From: Neopestalotiopsis rosae
Lineage: Eukaryota; Ascomycota; Sordariomycetes; Amphisphaeriales; Sporocadaceae
Reading direction: 5' to 3'
Length of the DNA: 64,000 nt
Assembly: GCA_023078685.1 (NCBI GenBank)
Contig: JALGAS010000004.1
Coordinates: forward strand, 3,162,001-3,226,000
Part shown: positions 1-12,800 of the stretch, one piece after another
Numbering within the stretch: the stretch's first letter is position 1
Layout of the letters: the number at the start of each line of letters is the position of its first letter
Made by a program: the position numbers and the translations under genes
The notes under the pieces: model-generated
Seen by the model: the letters and a program-made list of their open reading frames with translations, nothing else
Told to the model about the DNA's origin: nothing
The model's database searches: none

Positions 1-3000
1 CAAAGCATCTGCGTTGGAGAGAAAGAGTCTCATTTCAGGATTCAATGGTGGCCTTTGCGGTCCCGGAAGGACCTCTTTATCTTTTGCAATTCTAGGCTCA
101 TACCAGCCTGTATACCGCCATTCGTTCGGATCATTGCCAACGCTATCTGAAGCTTCTACCCGTTATCATACTGTTCATAAAACGTGGCTCTATGCTCCTA
201 TTCATGGTCTCCTTCTATAGCAAGATCAATTGTTTGAACATTTACCCGAGCTCAGATACGAATTTAGTGAGAGGAACGGTGATAATTCAGATGATCTCCC
301 AAGAATACATCTCTGAGCTTGTTGCGAAGCGTCTTTGAGTATTGTGTGGCCCTCCTCTCTCTTCACCATGGCTGTGCTGATGAGATGAATCGCGTAGATT
401 TTGTGACATCTGTAATTCCCTATAAATAGTGCAGCTCTATAAGTCACCTCCAAACTTTATGCGCAAGGTCTGTAATGATGATTCCATGCATATGTCTCCA
501 GCTTCTAACGTGTTAACTGCTTCCAAGAAATTGTATGTGCATGCGCCGACTGCGGTTGACCAAGCTTTCAACGCCAAAGGCCAGGCTATATCGACCATTT
601 CCCTCTTCGTTCATTGAGGACAACCTCAGCTCAACTGATTCGTTCTGTGCACATTGGGCAACGTATATGTCATTTGCCTCGAACTCATATCAGGGCATCA
701 CACGATCATCCCATCGATAGTTTTCACGATACAAATCGGCTTTTTTTAAGTAACATGGTACACTAAGGTAGCAAAAGTCTCCGTATTTTGCGTAGATGAT
801 AAACCTGTAGGCTTTAGTTACTTTGTGTTAATTTTTTTCAGTTCTTGAAACAGTTATAAAAAAGTGTTAAATCGCCCTCAGAGTCCCTCGTATGCTGGTG
901 TCCTTATCGTCACCCCATAATGTATGGTGGAAGATCTCAGACCACGCGCCGTTCAAGCCATTTCGGAGTTGCAGGAGATCTAGATCCAGATCTCAAGATG
1001 CGGGTTACGACGCATGGCTGCGAGCTATCGAAAACGGCGGCGCCCGACATGAAAGAAGCAGTCCGGGGCCGGGGAGACGTACGATGCTGGAATTCCATGG
1101 CTTGCGCAGCTCCGAGGTGGCATCGCAGGAACTGGGCGGCGCTATGGGCTACTGGCTTACAGATGTGGTCATTGGGGTGGCGTTGATTACTACAATGTGC
1201 AGAGAGTATAGTGGGCACGATTCGGGGCGCCAACCGAGAAAGCTTGGTTCCTTCAGTCTTTCTGGTCTGGATCCCCTCTGCTGCGCCGTTGAAACGTCAA
1301 ACCGTCTGATATCGAACGAGCAGGTGGGTTCTGTGTGTCCGAGACTTTAGAGGTCTTGATCCGATGCGCGATACGCACCGAAAGATTCACTAGCGAAGAC
1401 TTGTATAATTGTTGCACATCTGATGCACATCTTGACAATGGACAAAGTATGCACGTACTCTGTAGATCGTGGCAATCTGCCTATATCGTACTTGTTCTGT
1501 TGCAAAAAAGCCAGTCAATCAGCCAGCCCCCCTTTTCCTGGTTTTGCATCAAGCGCTATCAGCCTCACCTGGAACTGACAACGAGCCTCACTAAAGCGAC
1601 GAGACGGCAGGGCGATCAAAGATACGCCTGACCAATGAGTGCGCTCAATCTGCATCATGACTGCTATTTCCAATACTTCATATGCCTTGTTTCTTCGACG
1701 ATTGAGCCCCTGAACATCGCAATTCCCATTTGCCTTCTTCACAGGGCTGGATTTTTTGTTTCTTGCCCTTAACCGGCCCCTTGCCTGGGGGGGAAGGGTT
1801 CTAGTGCCAAAGTGCGTGCGTTTGCGTGGGCTGCGGTAATGGCATCCGCTCGTTTCCCATTGATTTTCTCTTGCACAGCCGCAGCGATGGACAGTTGATC
1901 CAAGCTATCGGGACCACTATTTGATGGTCGAGATCTGGGCCGTCTCTTTTTTAGGGACACCACTGGGAAAAAAAAAATGCTTGGCAACGCCTTTTTCCGC
2001 TTTCAATCGAAGATCCTAGCTTAGCATATCACAGCCACCAAGTCAGCATCTTAATCTTGAAAGAAACACACGATCACTTCATCTCCAGGAATCCGTCTCT
2101 AGATATTGTATTATTTCTGCTTGATTTGGATTAAAGCATAAGGATAGATATGGACGTGCCATCCTCGAGCCGGAAAAGTCATTAATACCACGTGGTGGAC
2201 TATTGCCGTGAAGGAATAAATAGAAGGATTGCGAAAAAGAAGAAGAAAATAACCGCCGGAGGAAACATTTGGCGACTCCACAACGGCGCCGGGCACTATT
2301 TAACCCTATCCTCCACAAGCATAATCGAGGACGCGCGGTTGACGTATGGCGGTCCCCCGGGGGCAATTGGGGGGTGACATGGCCCGTGTAAGCTCAGGTA
2401 CGCAAATCATTCCTTCAGGGGAGTTAGTAGGGGTGTGCGTCTTTTGTACCTACCGTGCTACCTAGAAAGGTCCGAAAAAAAAAGGCTCCAAAAACTTGCA
2501 ACTCACAACGTTCTAAGGGGGCCACGGCGAGCCTAAACTTCAGGTGGTTTAGTCTGGTCTATTAAGATTATCATTGACACTTGTTTCCCGGGTGGTTGCG
2601 TATCACGTCTCGAACAGTGAGCGGTCCCACCTGGTAAAATGTTCCAGGCTGGGTACTACCAGGGAACCCTGAATCCTGAAAGTATGCATTGTCCGTAAGG
2701 CACGGGACGAGTGAGATGCGCAATTCGATGGATTTGGTAGTGGATTAGGTAGTTCAAAAAGATAGTCAGACGAATTTTAGGTCGACAACAAGAAAGAAAA
2801 ACAAGATATTGACTTTCATGTCTGAAACGTGATGCAGACTCGGTCGCATTCTCCATAATCTGCAACTATGATTCGAGTATAGCATTTTCCCCCTCCCTCT
2901 GTTCTCCTTCGGGTCCCCTCCTCCTCGGAATTTCCGTGGTTCGTTTGTCGGCAGAGGCCGAGGGCAACGTGGGCACTGATACAACACCTTACGTACAAGC

Positions 3001-5472
3001 GCAGATCCACGTCCTGCCTTGCCTTGCTGCTGCTGCCAGCTTTGTTTTTGGTCTGATGCACCACACAAGATGAAACGCTAGAGATGCTACAGTACCTGCA
3101 ACGACAAAAGTGTTTTCAAAATCCCACCTTGAAAGATGGAGATCGTCTCTTGGCCCCAAGAAAGAACTCCATAATTCTTATTGGGATTTTGGATGTTTTG
3201 CCAAAGAGTCAGGGCGTTTGTTAGAGGTCCTCTTGCGTTTACGAAGCGTCACAAAAGCATTTGTCTTGCATTCACCATTTATACCGTACCATGCAATTAT
3301 TGACAGAAGAGGGTATATTTGGAAGCAGATCACTGATAATTGAACAACCATAACGAATCGCAGTCACCTACAAGTAAAAGCTTATTAGCATTTTGGCAAG
3401 CCAATCGAGTTCAAGGGTTTTTTTCATTTCTTGTTCTGGACCCATTTAGGTCCGAGGGAGCGCCAAAGTGTGGACATCGGACGCGTGTATATACACTGGG
3501 TCCCGTCTGGCCTCGAACCAGTCTGCGCGCTTCCTATTCATAGACTATTACGCAGCAGACCAGGGGGGGAGGTTTAGACGATTTACAAGGGCAGAAAGAT
3601 TCACAGAATCCCATAATGTGGTCGAGGGGGGACCCTGTTCATGCTCATTTGCCTTTCGGACCACTGACCTGAGGGCTGAAGGTATGTACGTAGGTAAGCC
3701 GGAGCCTCTTGTTCTTTCTTGCTCGATAATCTCTGGCCATTAAGTTGGAGTCCTTCGAACAGTCTGCCATGCAGACCTGTTCCGTGGTGGAGGTTGAACG
3801 GACGTGAATGGGATGGGAGCGCTGGGGCCAAGGCGGAGGGGGCCATGGTTCGCGTCCTTCATTTGATATTCCTGCAATTGCGTGCGTATGTTTGCGTAAG
3901 CATTGCCCGTTATATCCAGACACTTGAGCAAGTTCTCCGGTCCAACTTGCTCGTCGCATCCATGACTGCGGAAAGAAATATCAGAACATGTGGTCTACTT
4001 GGTGCAATCACTCGGAGTGTCGTAAGAAGTGCGGTGATGCTTGGCAAAGCCACGATGGGTTGATTGGCCCCCTTATGAACATTTATGATAGTCGAATGAA
4101 CGGTTCACCACCCCTCGGATAAGCGGACCTCTGTGCTATTTCAAACAGGAGATCGACGCAAGGCCGCCTTATTTCGGCCGGCCTTGGCTCAGAAAGAAAC
4201 CTGGGAAACATCTCTGTGGTGGTGCGTGCTGGTAACAAAATAAGATCAGGTTTACACTTGAAGTTTAGCTCAAGCAATAATGTCAATGACACGCGATCTT
4301 GGATCTTCATCTTGGTCCTTATTGCATTCCAATAAAGTAGTCGCAGCTTCATATTCGTCCGATGCAACATAATCTGGAAACAACCCCAGTCCCGTGACGA
4401 ACAGTATGCAAATGACTTGCAAGAGAGAACACCCACGAATGGGACGACGGCCGCGGGGTACTTCCGGTCAGGACCTACGTACCACCTACCAACACTGTAC
4501 ACAATATGCGACCTCTAGTGCTGACAGGTCCTTTTCTGCGGTGGTGAACAAGACAATACTGTGTAAGAAGAAAGTCGGGATGTGCATTTTTGTTTCTTGA
4601 ACTTCCTAGGGGTCTGGCGGGGCTCTGCGACTAGGTTCAATTATGGTTGTTACTTTCACTGCCTCACTCCGAGATGAAGAGGTCCCACGGGCATGGCTCA
4701 GTACTACGTACATGTCTTATGTGGTAATCGATCTATCTGCTCGCGCCCACCGTTGAGGAAATAGGCGTTACGGTGACGGGAGATTTCTCCAACCTTGCCC
4801 TGTGGAGAATGTGAACCAACGCCCTTGGGATGCCGCGTATGCGTAAAGCAAGGGTCCCTCTTCGTGAAGTGGTGGAAGTCCGGCCCCAGATGGATTTGGG
4901 TACGAAACCGTGCATGGATCAAGCTCATTCTTGCCGCTCAGTTTGACCGATGAGGGAATGCTTTGCATAGCTGCGCGTCGTGCCAGCCCAGCCATGGCAG
5001 ATCGGTCAGGCATTGATGATGAGTCTATCTTTGCCATGCTATGCATCTATCCTGCACGAGGTCGGGTCACGGTATACGAAAATTTTGATAGCAATCGGTG
5101 ATTGATTTTTAGGCAGAGACCAAAGTCTTCTACCTTTGCGCTATATGCCGGATCGAACCTAACAAACTATATACATGAATATGGTTATTTGACCGCATAT
5201 GAATGGGTCTGATCGAACCCGGAATACCCAAAACTCCATCCTCGAGGTCGGCAAAGTGACCATCGACTGTAAATGCGCGCTATAGAATAATGAAAATTGA
5301 GTTCGCGGACTCAAGACTCGAACCGTGTTGCCACTCAACGAAGCAACTTGTAACGGTCGATTTTTTAGTTCCCAAAACGCCGTGGATATGCATGCTGACA
5401 GAGCCGATGACCGTGAGATCATGGCGTCTTAAAAGAAACGATTTGTAGATCACAAAAGAAAACCCTTCACTT
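1..5472. other. Left-hand intergenic region, no supportable gene
   Basis: No reading frame here shows a recognisable family, a run of plausible exons, or a signal peptide followed by a convincing body. Open frames such as the minus-strand one at 4083-4502 are compositionally unremarkable and short. The right end is the 3' flank of the WOPR regulator. No tRNA could be folded: the GGTTCGA-like words near 3508, 5212 and 5316 lack matching stems. Base composition is ordinary, without obvious AT-rich relics. Confidence 0.5.
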
Positions 5473-6822
5473 CTAGATGTGAAACTTCCTGTCCAAAGAA
5501 CGAATGGCCTTGGCGTCCTGGTTGTTGTAGGGGTCGTTGGCCGTAACAGCAGCAAGGGCTCTGGGAGAACTGCTCGCGCTACCACTGCTAGCAGGGTTGG
5601 CACTGTTGGGCTCCGAGTTGGCGGGAGTTGGGTGGAGGAGTGCCGACAGGCTTGCCCGACTCGAAGGGTTGACGGTGTCTGAGCCGGCAGTTCGCGGCGG
5701 AGAGACGCTGTGCGTTCTCGGGGGAGTCAGGCGAGGAGCAGCAGTCGGCATCGCAGGCAGAGGCCCCTGAGGGTTACGTGCGCTGGTTGTTGCGATACGG
5801 GGGTCGATCATGACCGCATGAGCAGCAGCTTGTTGTAGCTGTTGGAGACGAGGAGAAGTAGAGGCGGCTATGGACTGGACAGGCGGGTATGCACTGACAG
5901 CAGCAACGGGAGGAAGCCTATCCTGCTCATATGGTGCTGGCGGTCGTGCGTACAAAGAGGATTGGCTGGAAGCAGATGTTGTGGGGGGAGGCAACTGCGG
6001 CAGTGGTTGAGGCAGAGGCTGCATGTGAGGACTGAGCAGGTGAGGCTGCAAATGCGGTTGAGGTTGCAATCTGGGAATGGCATGGGCTTTGGCATCCGGA
6101 GACATGCGTGGTACCCAAGGAGGAGTGCCACTGGGAGACGGTGGCCATGCCGCCATCCAAGCTGGGTGCGGCGGAGGCCAGGCGTAGGGGTACTGCGATG
6201 GTTCTGGAGGTGGAGGCTGAGTAGTGTATGGCTGCATAGGTGTTCTCGTCAAAGCGGGAGGGTTGCTGTCGTGCAAGCTCGACTCTGGATACATGCCCTT
6301 AGCTGGCACAATGTGTCGAAGGCTGGCATCAGAGGTCGGTTGTGGCAATTCCGGAGTGTTGTGCTGCGGCCTCGAGTAGTAGGAAATGAGATGCAAATGT
6401 TGGCCTTGCGAGGTTGTGATGCTGAAAGACTGCTTCATGAGACCGTCTGCCTTGTATCGGTAGCCCTCAGGCTCTCCGTCGGGATCCTCGTCACTATAGC
6501 GGCCGCTGTCCGGGGTCCTGCCGTTGCTGCGTCTCGAGTTGCCAAAGCCACTGCCTCTCTTGCCTTCCATTTCCCGGTATGTGAGGAAGCTGCCCGACAC
6601 TCTGCTGGCACTCCATGACTTGCCGTCAGTCCATCGGCGCATGCCAGCTTCTCTTTCATCCCACACAAAGACGGATCCGGATCTGATTGACTGCCTCTCC
6701 TTCTCTGATAACCGCCTCTGTACTCTGGGCAGAAGACCTAGTCTGCACGCCTCGAACAGCTTGATGGCGTCTGCGGGCGTCCGCACGAAGCCGTGATACG
6801 TCTCCATGGCCTTTGCGTACAT
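5473..6822 (-). CDS. WOPR-domain transcription factor, Pac2/Gti1 type
   Basis: This is a fungal DNA-binding regulator of the WOPR family (Wor1, Ryp1, Sge1, Gti1, Pac2), which controls morphological switching, conidiation, effector expression and secondary metabolism. The single-exon frame gives 449 aa. The first WOPR half is at about residues 6-85: TYHGFVRTPADAIKLFEACR, then LLPRVQRRLSEKERQSIRSG, then RRWTDGKSWSASRV. The second half, with QSFSI and HLISYY motifs, is at about residues 125-170, after a Gly/Arg/Asp-rich linker. The C-terminal 280 residues are rich in Pro, Gln and Ser and look disordered, which is usual for this family. The start could be Met1 (6822) or Met6 (6807), and METYHGF is the usual family beginning. 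Its wording is closer to Pac2/Gti1 than to the Sge1/Ryp1 branch. Upstream lies nearly 15.7 kb without genes. Confidence 0.94.
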   Translation of the reverse strand: MYAKAMETYHGFVRTPADAIKLFEACRLGLLPRVQRRLSEKERQSIRSGSVFVWDEREAGMRRWTDGKSWSASRVSGSFLTYREMEGKRGSGFGNSRRSNGRTPDSGRYSDEDPDGEPEGYRYKADGLMKQSFSITTSQGQHLHLISYYSRPQHNTPELPQPTSDASLRHIVPAKGMYPESSLHDSNPPALTRTPMQPYTTQPPPPEPSQYPYAWPPPHPAWMAAWPPSPSGTPPWVPRMSPDAKAHAIPRLQPQPHLQPHLLSPHMQPLPQPLPQLPPPTTSASSQSSLYARPPAPYEQDRLPPVAAVSAYPPVQSIAASTSPRLQQLQQAAAHAVMIDPRIATTSARNPQGPLPAMPTAAPRLTPPRTHSVSPPRTAGSDTVNPSSRASLSALLHPTPANSEPNSANPASSGSASSSPRALAAVTANDPYNNQDAKAIRSLDRKFHI

Positions 6823-9800
6823 GGGTTACTGTAATGTGGTCGGATTGTAGAAACTCCAGCAAAGACCATATAGCTGGTGGTCGTGATAGTTGGGGAGTAG
6901 TGAGCTATAAGCACGTAGTAGGTACTAATAGAAGTTCGTCGTCGTTGTTGTTGTGGATATTGTTTCCTTCTCTTTCATATACTCTTACTGCTAAGAAAAA
7001 GTAGTAAAAGCAATTAATGGTTGGTGGTGGTGGTTGTGGTGGTTGTAAGAGGTGGGAGTAGACGAGTAATGAAGAAAAAGGATGGAGGTGTGCTTATAAT
7101 ACTATGAAGGTTAAACAATTAAAGTTAGCACAATTTGGCTTGGTTAACCTTTTTTCGTGCCAAGACTTGTCCTTTCGCTTGGCCCCCCCAAGTCTTCTTT
7201 TCTTTCTGCCCGCTCCCTGGGTCAAGATCCACACCTGGTACCCTCGCAGGTAAGTAATGTGGATCGTCCCAAAGAGGGTCGGCCACTGCTTAATCCCCGA
7301 TCTGGTAGGCGAGCACAAATGGCTTGCGCGGCAGATCCAGTCTCCACCCCACGCTAGAGTCGACGAGTAGCCAGGTAGCGTAGAGATAGTGGACTGCGGA
7401 TCCCAGGGCTCCTCTTGTCCACGTAAAGGTTGTCGAGGTTAGGATGGCTTGGCTATTCCGTGGAGTGGGCATCTATCTCTCCAGTCCAGTCTGGCTTGGC
7501 TGGCTGGGCCCCCCCGACCAAGGGTGCTGCTGGAGCTGGGAGCTGGGAGCTGGGAAAGTAGAAGACAAAGTGGCCGGGCCGTCTGTCTGCTTGATTAGTT
7601 GGTGAATTACGTTGCTTGATTGGTTCGGCCGTTGCTCGATTTACGAGGACCATACCTTCACTGCACTTTCTCTCTCTCTCAGCTTTGCGGAAAACTTCTT
7701 GTAGGTACGTACGTACAGCAGGTACGTCTTCTCCTACTGAAAGATTGCAGAAAAGATTACATTAGCCCACTTGGTCGAACAACTTGAGACGATGTCGGCT
7801 AGGACAAGTGACAGAAGCTTGATCCACAATCGCTCATGTACAACATGCACCATCCAGAGGAAACTGCTCTGAATCTTAAACTGTTGTCCAGGTATGGTAA
7901 ACACTGGTGACGGCACGCGCCTCTGCTGCTGTCTGCATGCCTAGGCTACTTTAGCAGGCCATGCATGTATTTGGCACTGGCCATAGCAAAAGACAAGCCG
8001 ACGACTTGCGTGGGGCTTGTTTCTTTGGAGCAAGTTTTACCCGTGGCAGGCTTGCGAGACGGGCAGGGTATTGGATTTTCCTCACGTCACCCGCAAATGG
8101 AGTAGGTCCTGGTGCTGTGCCATATATAACCTGATACACTCCTCGCAGGCCCGCTACGTATACGCATGTGTAGTGTTGTGTAGGCAGTGTACGTACTGTA
8201 GAACATGCGCCCAGGATCCACGACAGGGACGTACACTAGGTGAATGACAGAGGGGGTAACTACTGACCCAATGACGACGCCTACTTGGTCATGTCACTCG
8301 ACTAACCCTCTCGACTGGCCGTGGCTAGCTGAATTTTGAACTCTGGTAAGCTTGACATATCGCTCTAAACCGAGCAAGAGTTGCCAGGACTCAGCCGCCT
8401 AATAATGCTTTGATGCGGGTGGATCAGGTCTGTAGTGAGCAATCTGGCGTCTGCTGTCCCAATCCTGAGCATCTCGATAGGCAGCATATCATCGCCCAGG
8501 TAGTGGCAGAAAAAGCAAAGAATTTCAGGTAGCCCATGTGAAGCGATAACACCAAATGTGGATGTGATGAACCAGTGGGCAATAACTCAACGCTACAGAA
8601 ACAGACAGAAATATGACGGGAAATTTTAAGCTTCATTAATTGGCATGGCACGAAGTTGCATTGCTTCCACTAGAAGGGAGAGTGCGTTCGGGCAGTACAG
8701 GTATGGAGGAGCTCGGCTGTACGTACCTAATCTCGCTGATAGTGCCGAGGATGTACGCGCGTTGGCGTTGCTGGGGACTGCTGCTGGTCCGAGGCGCTGC
8801 AGATGTACCGTATGTACTCGACCAATTCTGATAAGTCAGGTCTGATACGATGATCAGCCCGTTTTTGTTTTCTTTCTGTGCAATAGTCGTCTGCCAGAAC
8901 CAGGACGATGCGCAAAAGCGGATTCCTACTTGAGGGTCGGCGGCAAGACAAAATCCTCTTACAAACAATGAGGGGCTTGAGTTGCTTGTTGGTCCGATGA
9001 ATATGAAGTATATGAGTAGCAACGAGCCGGTATGGCATGCATTGAAGCGCACGAAGAGCCGTCAATGAATCGGTTGATCTGGGGTATGGACTCGACAGTC
9101 TCGGAATGTGGGCGCGCTGCGTTGCTTGGCCTGATCGCTTCTTGCTGCAACGTCCACTCGCGATGTACCGGGCAGTTGAGTATTGTGTGTGTCTGTGGTA
9201 TATCCGATGATCCGTTTGCTTGAAGGGAGTTGCCAGGTAGGGTAGCAAGGGTTTCCCGCCAGTGCTGGAGAGAAATCTCCACTGGACTAGGCTGATGACG
9301 AATGCTGTCTAGACTCTAGAAGGCAGCGATTCGGTGGGAAACAATAATGCTGGTGAAAAGCTTAGAGGGAAAGAAGGGGGTTCCGATGTTGCTAGCCTGA
9401 CTCGACTTTCGGGAAACCCTGGGTGGACTACGTCTTGAATGATTCTTCCGCAGTACGAATGAGTGTGGCAGTGTGAGATGAAGTGATAAGAGTTATGGTG
9501 GTCTGAAGTATACGTGGTAAGTACCAGGCTTGCAATTGGGATTGTTTCGAGAAGTTTGTTTCTCATGCGCCTGGCATCCGTTCTACAAATGCCGTGCTCA
9601 CAGCTTTAAGCGTGCAGTAGCCACGGTAACTGCGACTCTGGAAAGGGCTATGACTGATCTAGGGCTTGGGTAGATCCTATCAGCTAAATGACAGACACCC
9701 AGGGGAGTTCTTTCCAGAGACGTCTTCTCCAACCCCCAGGGTTGTCAAAGAATGGAGCGACTAGACAATGGCCGGCATTTCAATACTTTGCGCGCCCTGT

Positions 9801-12800
9801 ATATCGGAAAGAACTGGCTTTTGTGATCCAACGAGTCTAACTGCTGCCGCCGAAGTGTATCTGAGCCCCCGGAAACCCAGGCGTTAGACATCAGGCTCCA
9901 CGAAGTATTGTGCTAGGCATACGCTCGAACGTCTCTCGGCAGCGCTGGGCGGTCCTCTGGGCATAATGGTCCGAAGCCTTGATTTTTCACGGATCGACCA
10001 AGATATTCGTGCAATTGTGTACCTCTGGGCTCTATCTGGGGTTGAGGGTTTCGATCGACAACAGGGCGAAAGGAACTAGGGGAAGAATAAGGCCTTTCTC
10101 CCACTAAGGAGGCAGGCAAAGAATGCAATTAAGAATACGCCAAGCACAGCTGCTTAATTGCGATACACGCACCGCCACGCTGGCGAATAAGAGTACCTTG
10201 GCAAAGCAGCAGGGCTATATGGGGGACGCATGTACTGCAAAAACGTTGCCAAATGGGCTTTCAAGGCGATCAGCAAATAAACTGTAGACGATGATGTGAT
10301 GCAAAGCCATGCCCAGTGCTTGGCTCTTCGCTAAATTTCAAGCAATTCGACAGCGGCTTTCTACGTCCCCTCCTAAGGGGATGCATGCGGTGCTAGCAGT
10401 TGAGTCAGGGATCTTCCGGAGGATATGCATAAGCTTTCCAGCGATGTCAACAAGCTTAATTCATGGCATGGTGCTCCAGTCTGTCAGGGTTAGTTAGTTG
10501 TGCCGCCAGTGGAGCACTCCAAAGCTGGTTGTCGTCCACTGAAGCTTTCCTACTACCACTAGAAAAGTACCTATAGAATTCGGTGAACATTGGAAGCTGC
10601 ATCCAATATGTTCGGTGTATTCTGAATGCAAGCAAATCTGCTGAGAAGGCTTGAAGAGAAAATCAATCATTCCATGCCTCATCTAGGATGCCTTCTCTTG
10701 AAATTTGCTTATCATCTGACAGGAGAAGATTTGATCATATCGTCCTTGTTGTGCGATGCTCGAAGCTGTCATTTCCTACACTCAAGCCCTTTTGCACCCT
10801 GCTCTACATGCATATACTACAATTTACAGTTACATTTGCGGCACCTACGATGGCACCGGCCCTGGCCTATATGCGCTGGGCCTTATCAAGTATGTTTGCA
10901 ACGGCAAGTTCCATGAATCTTCTGTCTTGCCGACCAGAGCCTCGTCGATCACCAGCCTGCTTTGGTTATACATCCGCGCGAGTCAATTGCTCCAGCTTAC
11001 GAGTCTTGGGTAGCACTCCCCATGACGACAGAGACCTATGCTTGGCACTGATCAGCCGTTATAGGTGGTCAGTCAGCACACCGACCATGTTGTCCAACCG
11101 CCAATTATACTATGCACAAGGTTGTCTTTATCTAGTGTATTTCCACATCTTATATGCATATTATCATGTGTTTCGGTAGAGGCTCTGTGGCATTCTTCTC
11201 TCGCATTGCCGTGATTTACGCGTCTGCCAGCCATGCATGAGAGTCTTGGTCCAATCTTTCTTTGGGTTCGCGGACAGGTCGGTCGCATTTGTTTCCTCGT
11301 TAATGGGCATGAACGACTGGTGCGACGAAATCTGTCCTCGAACAAGCAAAATCCACTGCGTTTGTCCATTGAAAGACTTGTCGGCGCCGTCAGTGGCACT
11401 GCAAGATCCCATGGTCTGGGCATTCCTCCACTGTGACCCGATTTTTGTGTTCGGCCAAGGAAATTGCAGGTCCGACTATACGAGAGAGAAAGCGGTTGGC
11501 TTGGCTGGTAGTCAGCAGTGGCAGCAACAGACTCAGCTCCAGGGCTTATGGTCCCTGGATAGCAACCATCGATTATTAACTTTTGAATGAAGATCTGAGA
11601 CATGAGGCTTTGCAATATGGCATATACTGTCCGTATAGCAGGACTGACCGAGAGCGAAAGCCCCAATATTGATGCAAGTATAATCATTACTGTCCCCTTA
11701 CCCAAATGCACCTTTCAATACATGATGTTGGAATGACGGCAGGAAAATACACTTTCAGCTGCTCAGTCAGCGACTTCAACATTGACTTTGCAGTCGATAC
11801 ATTCACAGTTCAACGGCCGCCCATCAAGGCTTACCCATACGGCGGCAGGTAAAGCTTGTCGTGCAGGTGGCGAATCTCCGTCTGATGCACCATAAGCTTA
11901 TACCCGCATCCAATCCGGCTGAGGTTGGGCTTTTGTGTGACCCCACGGGAGGTGTAAATCCCAACTCTCATCTTTTTTATCCTCCTCTTTCCCTCGCACA
12001 CGCGAGACCCGCCCCCCTTCGTCTCACCTCATCGCGACACACCCATTTTCCCTGTTCCCGTATGGTGTAGCCTTGCAAAAGTAAAGAGGACGTGCCAGGT
12101 GGTTTGACGTCCGCTTTTGGACTCGACTTTGGCTGTTTCGTCAAGATTGGGGCCCCCCTACCGGGACGCACAAACACACCTTTTAGCTCTCTACCCCCAA
12201 AAGCAGAAGGACTCGATCATCTTCTTTATTTCCGCGAAGCCTGTGCAGCCTCGAAAAGAATGAGAGAAGAAAGGCTTTCCCTCTACCAGGGGCTGGCCCT
12301 GTCAAAATAATTTCTTGCCCGGCTGCGAACTGTCTTCCCGCCCTTTTCTACCGGACAGGGTATCCCTTCGCACTGCACACCACCCTTTTACCACGAGATG
12401 ATTCTTCGATTTTGGTCCCTTCCCTCTGCTGCTGACCACCAGGTGTCCTGTGGAGTCGTCTCCCGTCGTACCTTTGGCTGATCGACATCGATCCCGTCAG
12501 AGTCCAATCAATCTCGAGTCCCCCATCCCCGTATAACCAGTGCAATGAAACAGATCATCGCTGACGGCCGGGACTTGAGAGTCATTCCACTTAGGGTGGA
12601 AGTAATCGAGGATCTGCAGGGTGCCGGTTTGCCAGTGCATAATGTGCGTTTATCCCTCCACCGTTAGCTGTCAGCATGTTTTATGGTTCGGAAATTCTTA
12701 TTTTAGCTTTTGTTTTCATTTTCATGCATGGTTCTCTCGTGAATCAATCTTTAATGACGATAGAGTAATCTTTGGGGGTTCCTCCGCCATGGAGTATCAG

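Noticed and set aside
3440..3600. tRNA-like GGTTCGAGGCC arm on the minus strand
   Set aside because: The T-arm pairs partly, but the acceptor stem fails at two or more positions and no D-arm or anticodon arm can be placed. The similar words near 5212, 5316 and 16628 fail earlier.
5842..6618. Plus-strand frame of 258 codons opposite the WOPR gene
   Set aside because: It is a shadow of the Pro/Gln-rich coding strand. It is Arg/Trp-rich with no domain, and the minus strand has a clear WOPR domain.
11073..11711. Minus-strand frame of 212 codons in the gene-poor region
   Set aside because: No family, no splice context, and competing open frames of similar quality on the opposite strand.
12544..12660. 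Short ATG-led frame behind pyrimidine-rich, leader-like DNA, with a GTGCGT donor-like end
   Set aside because: No second exon could be joined and the peptide has no recognisable content, so a gene is not supported.
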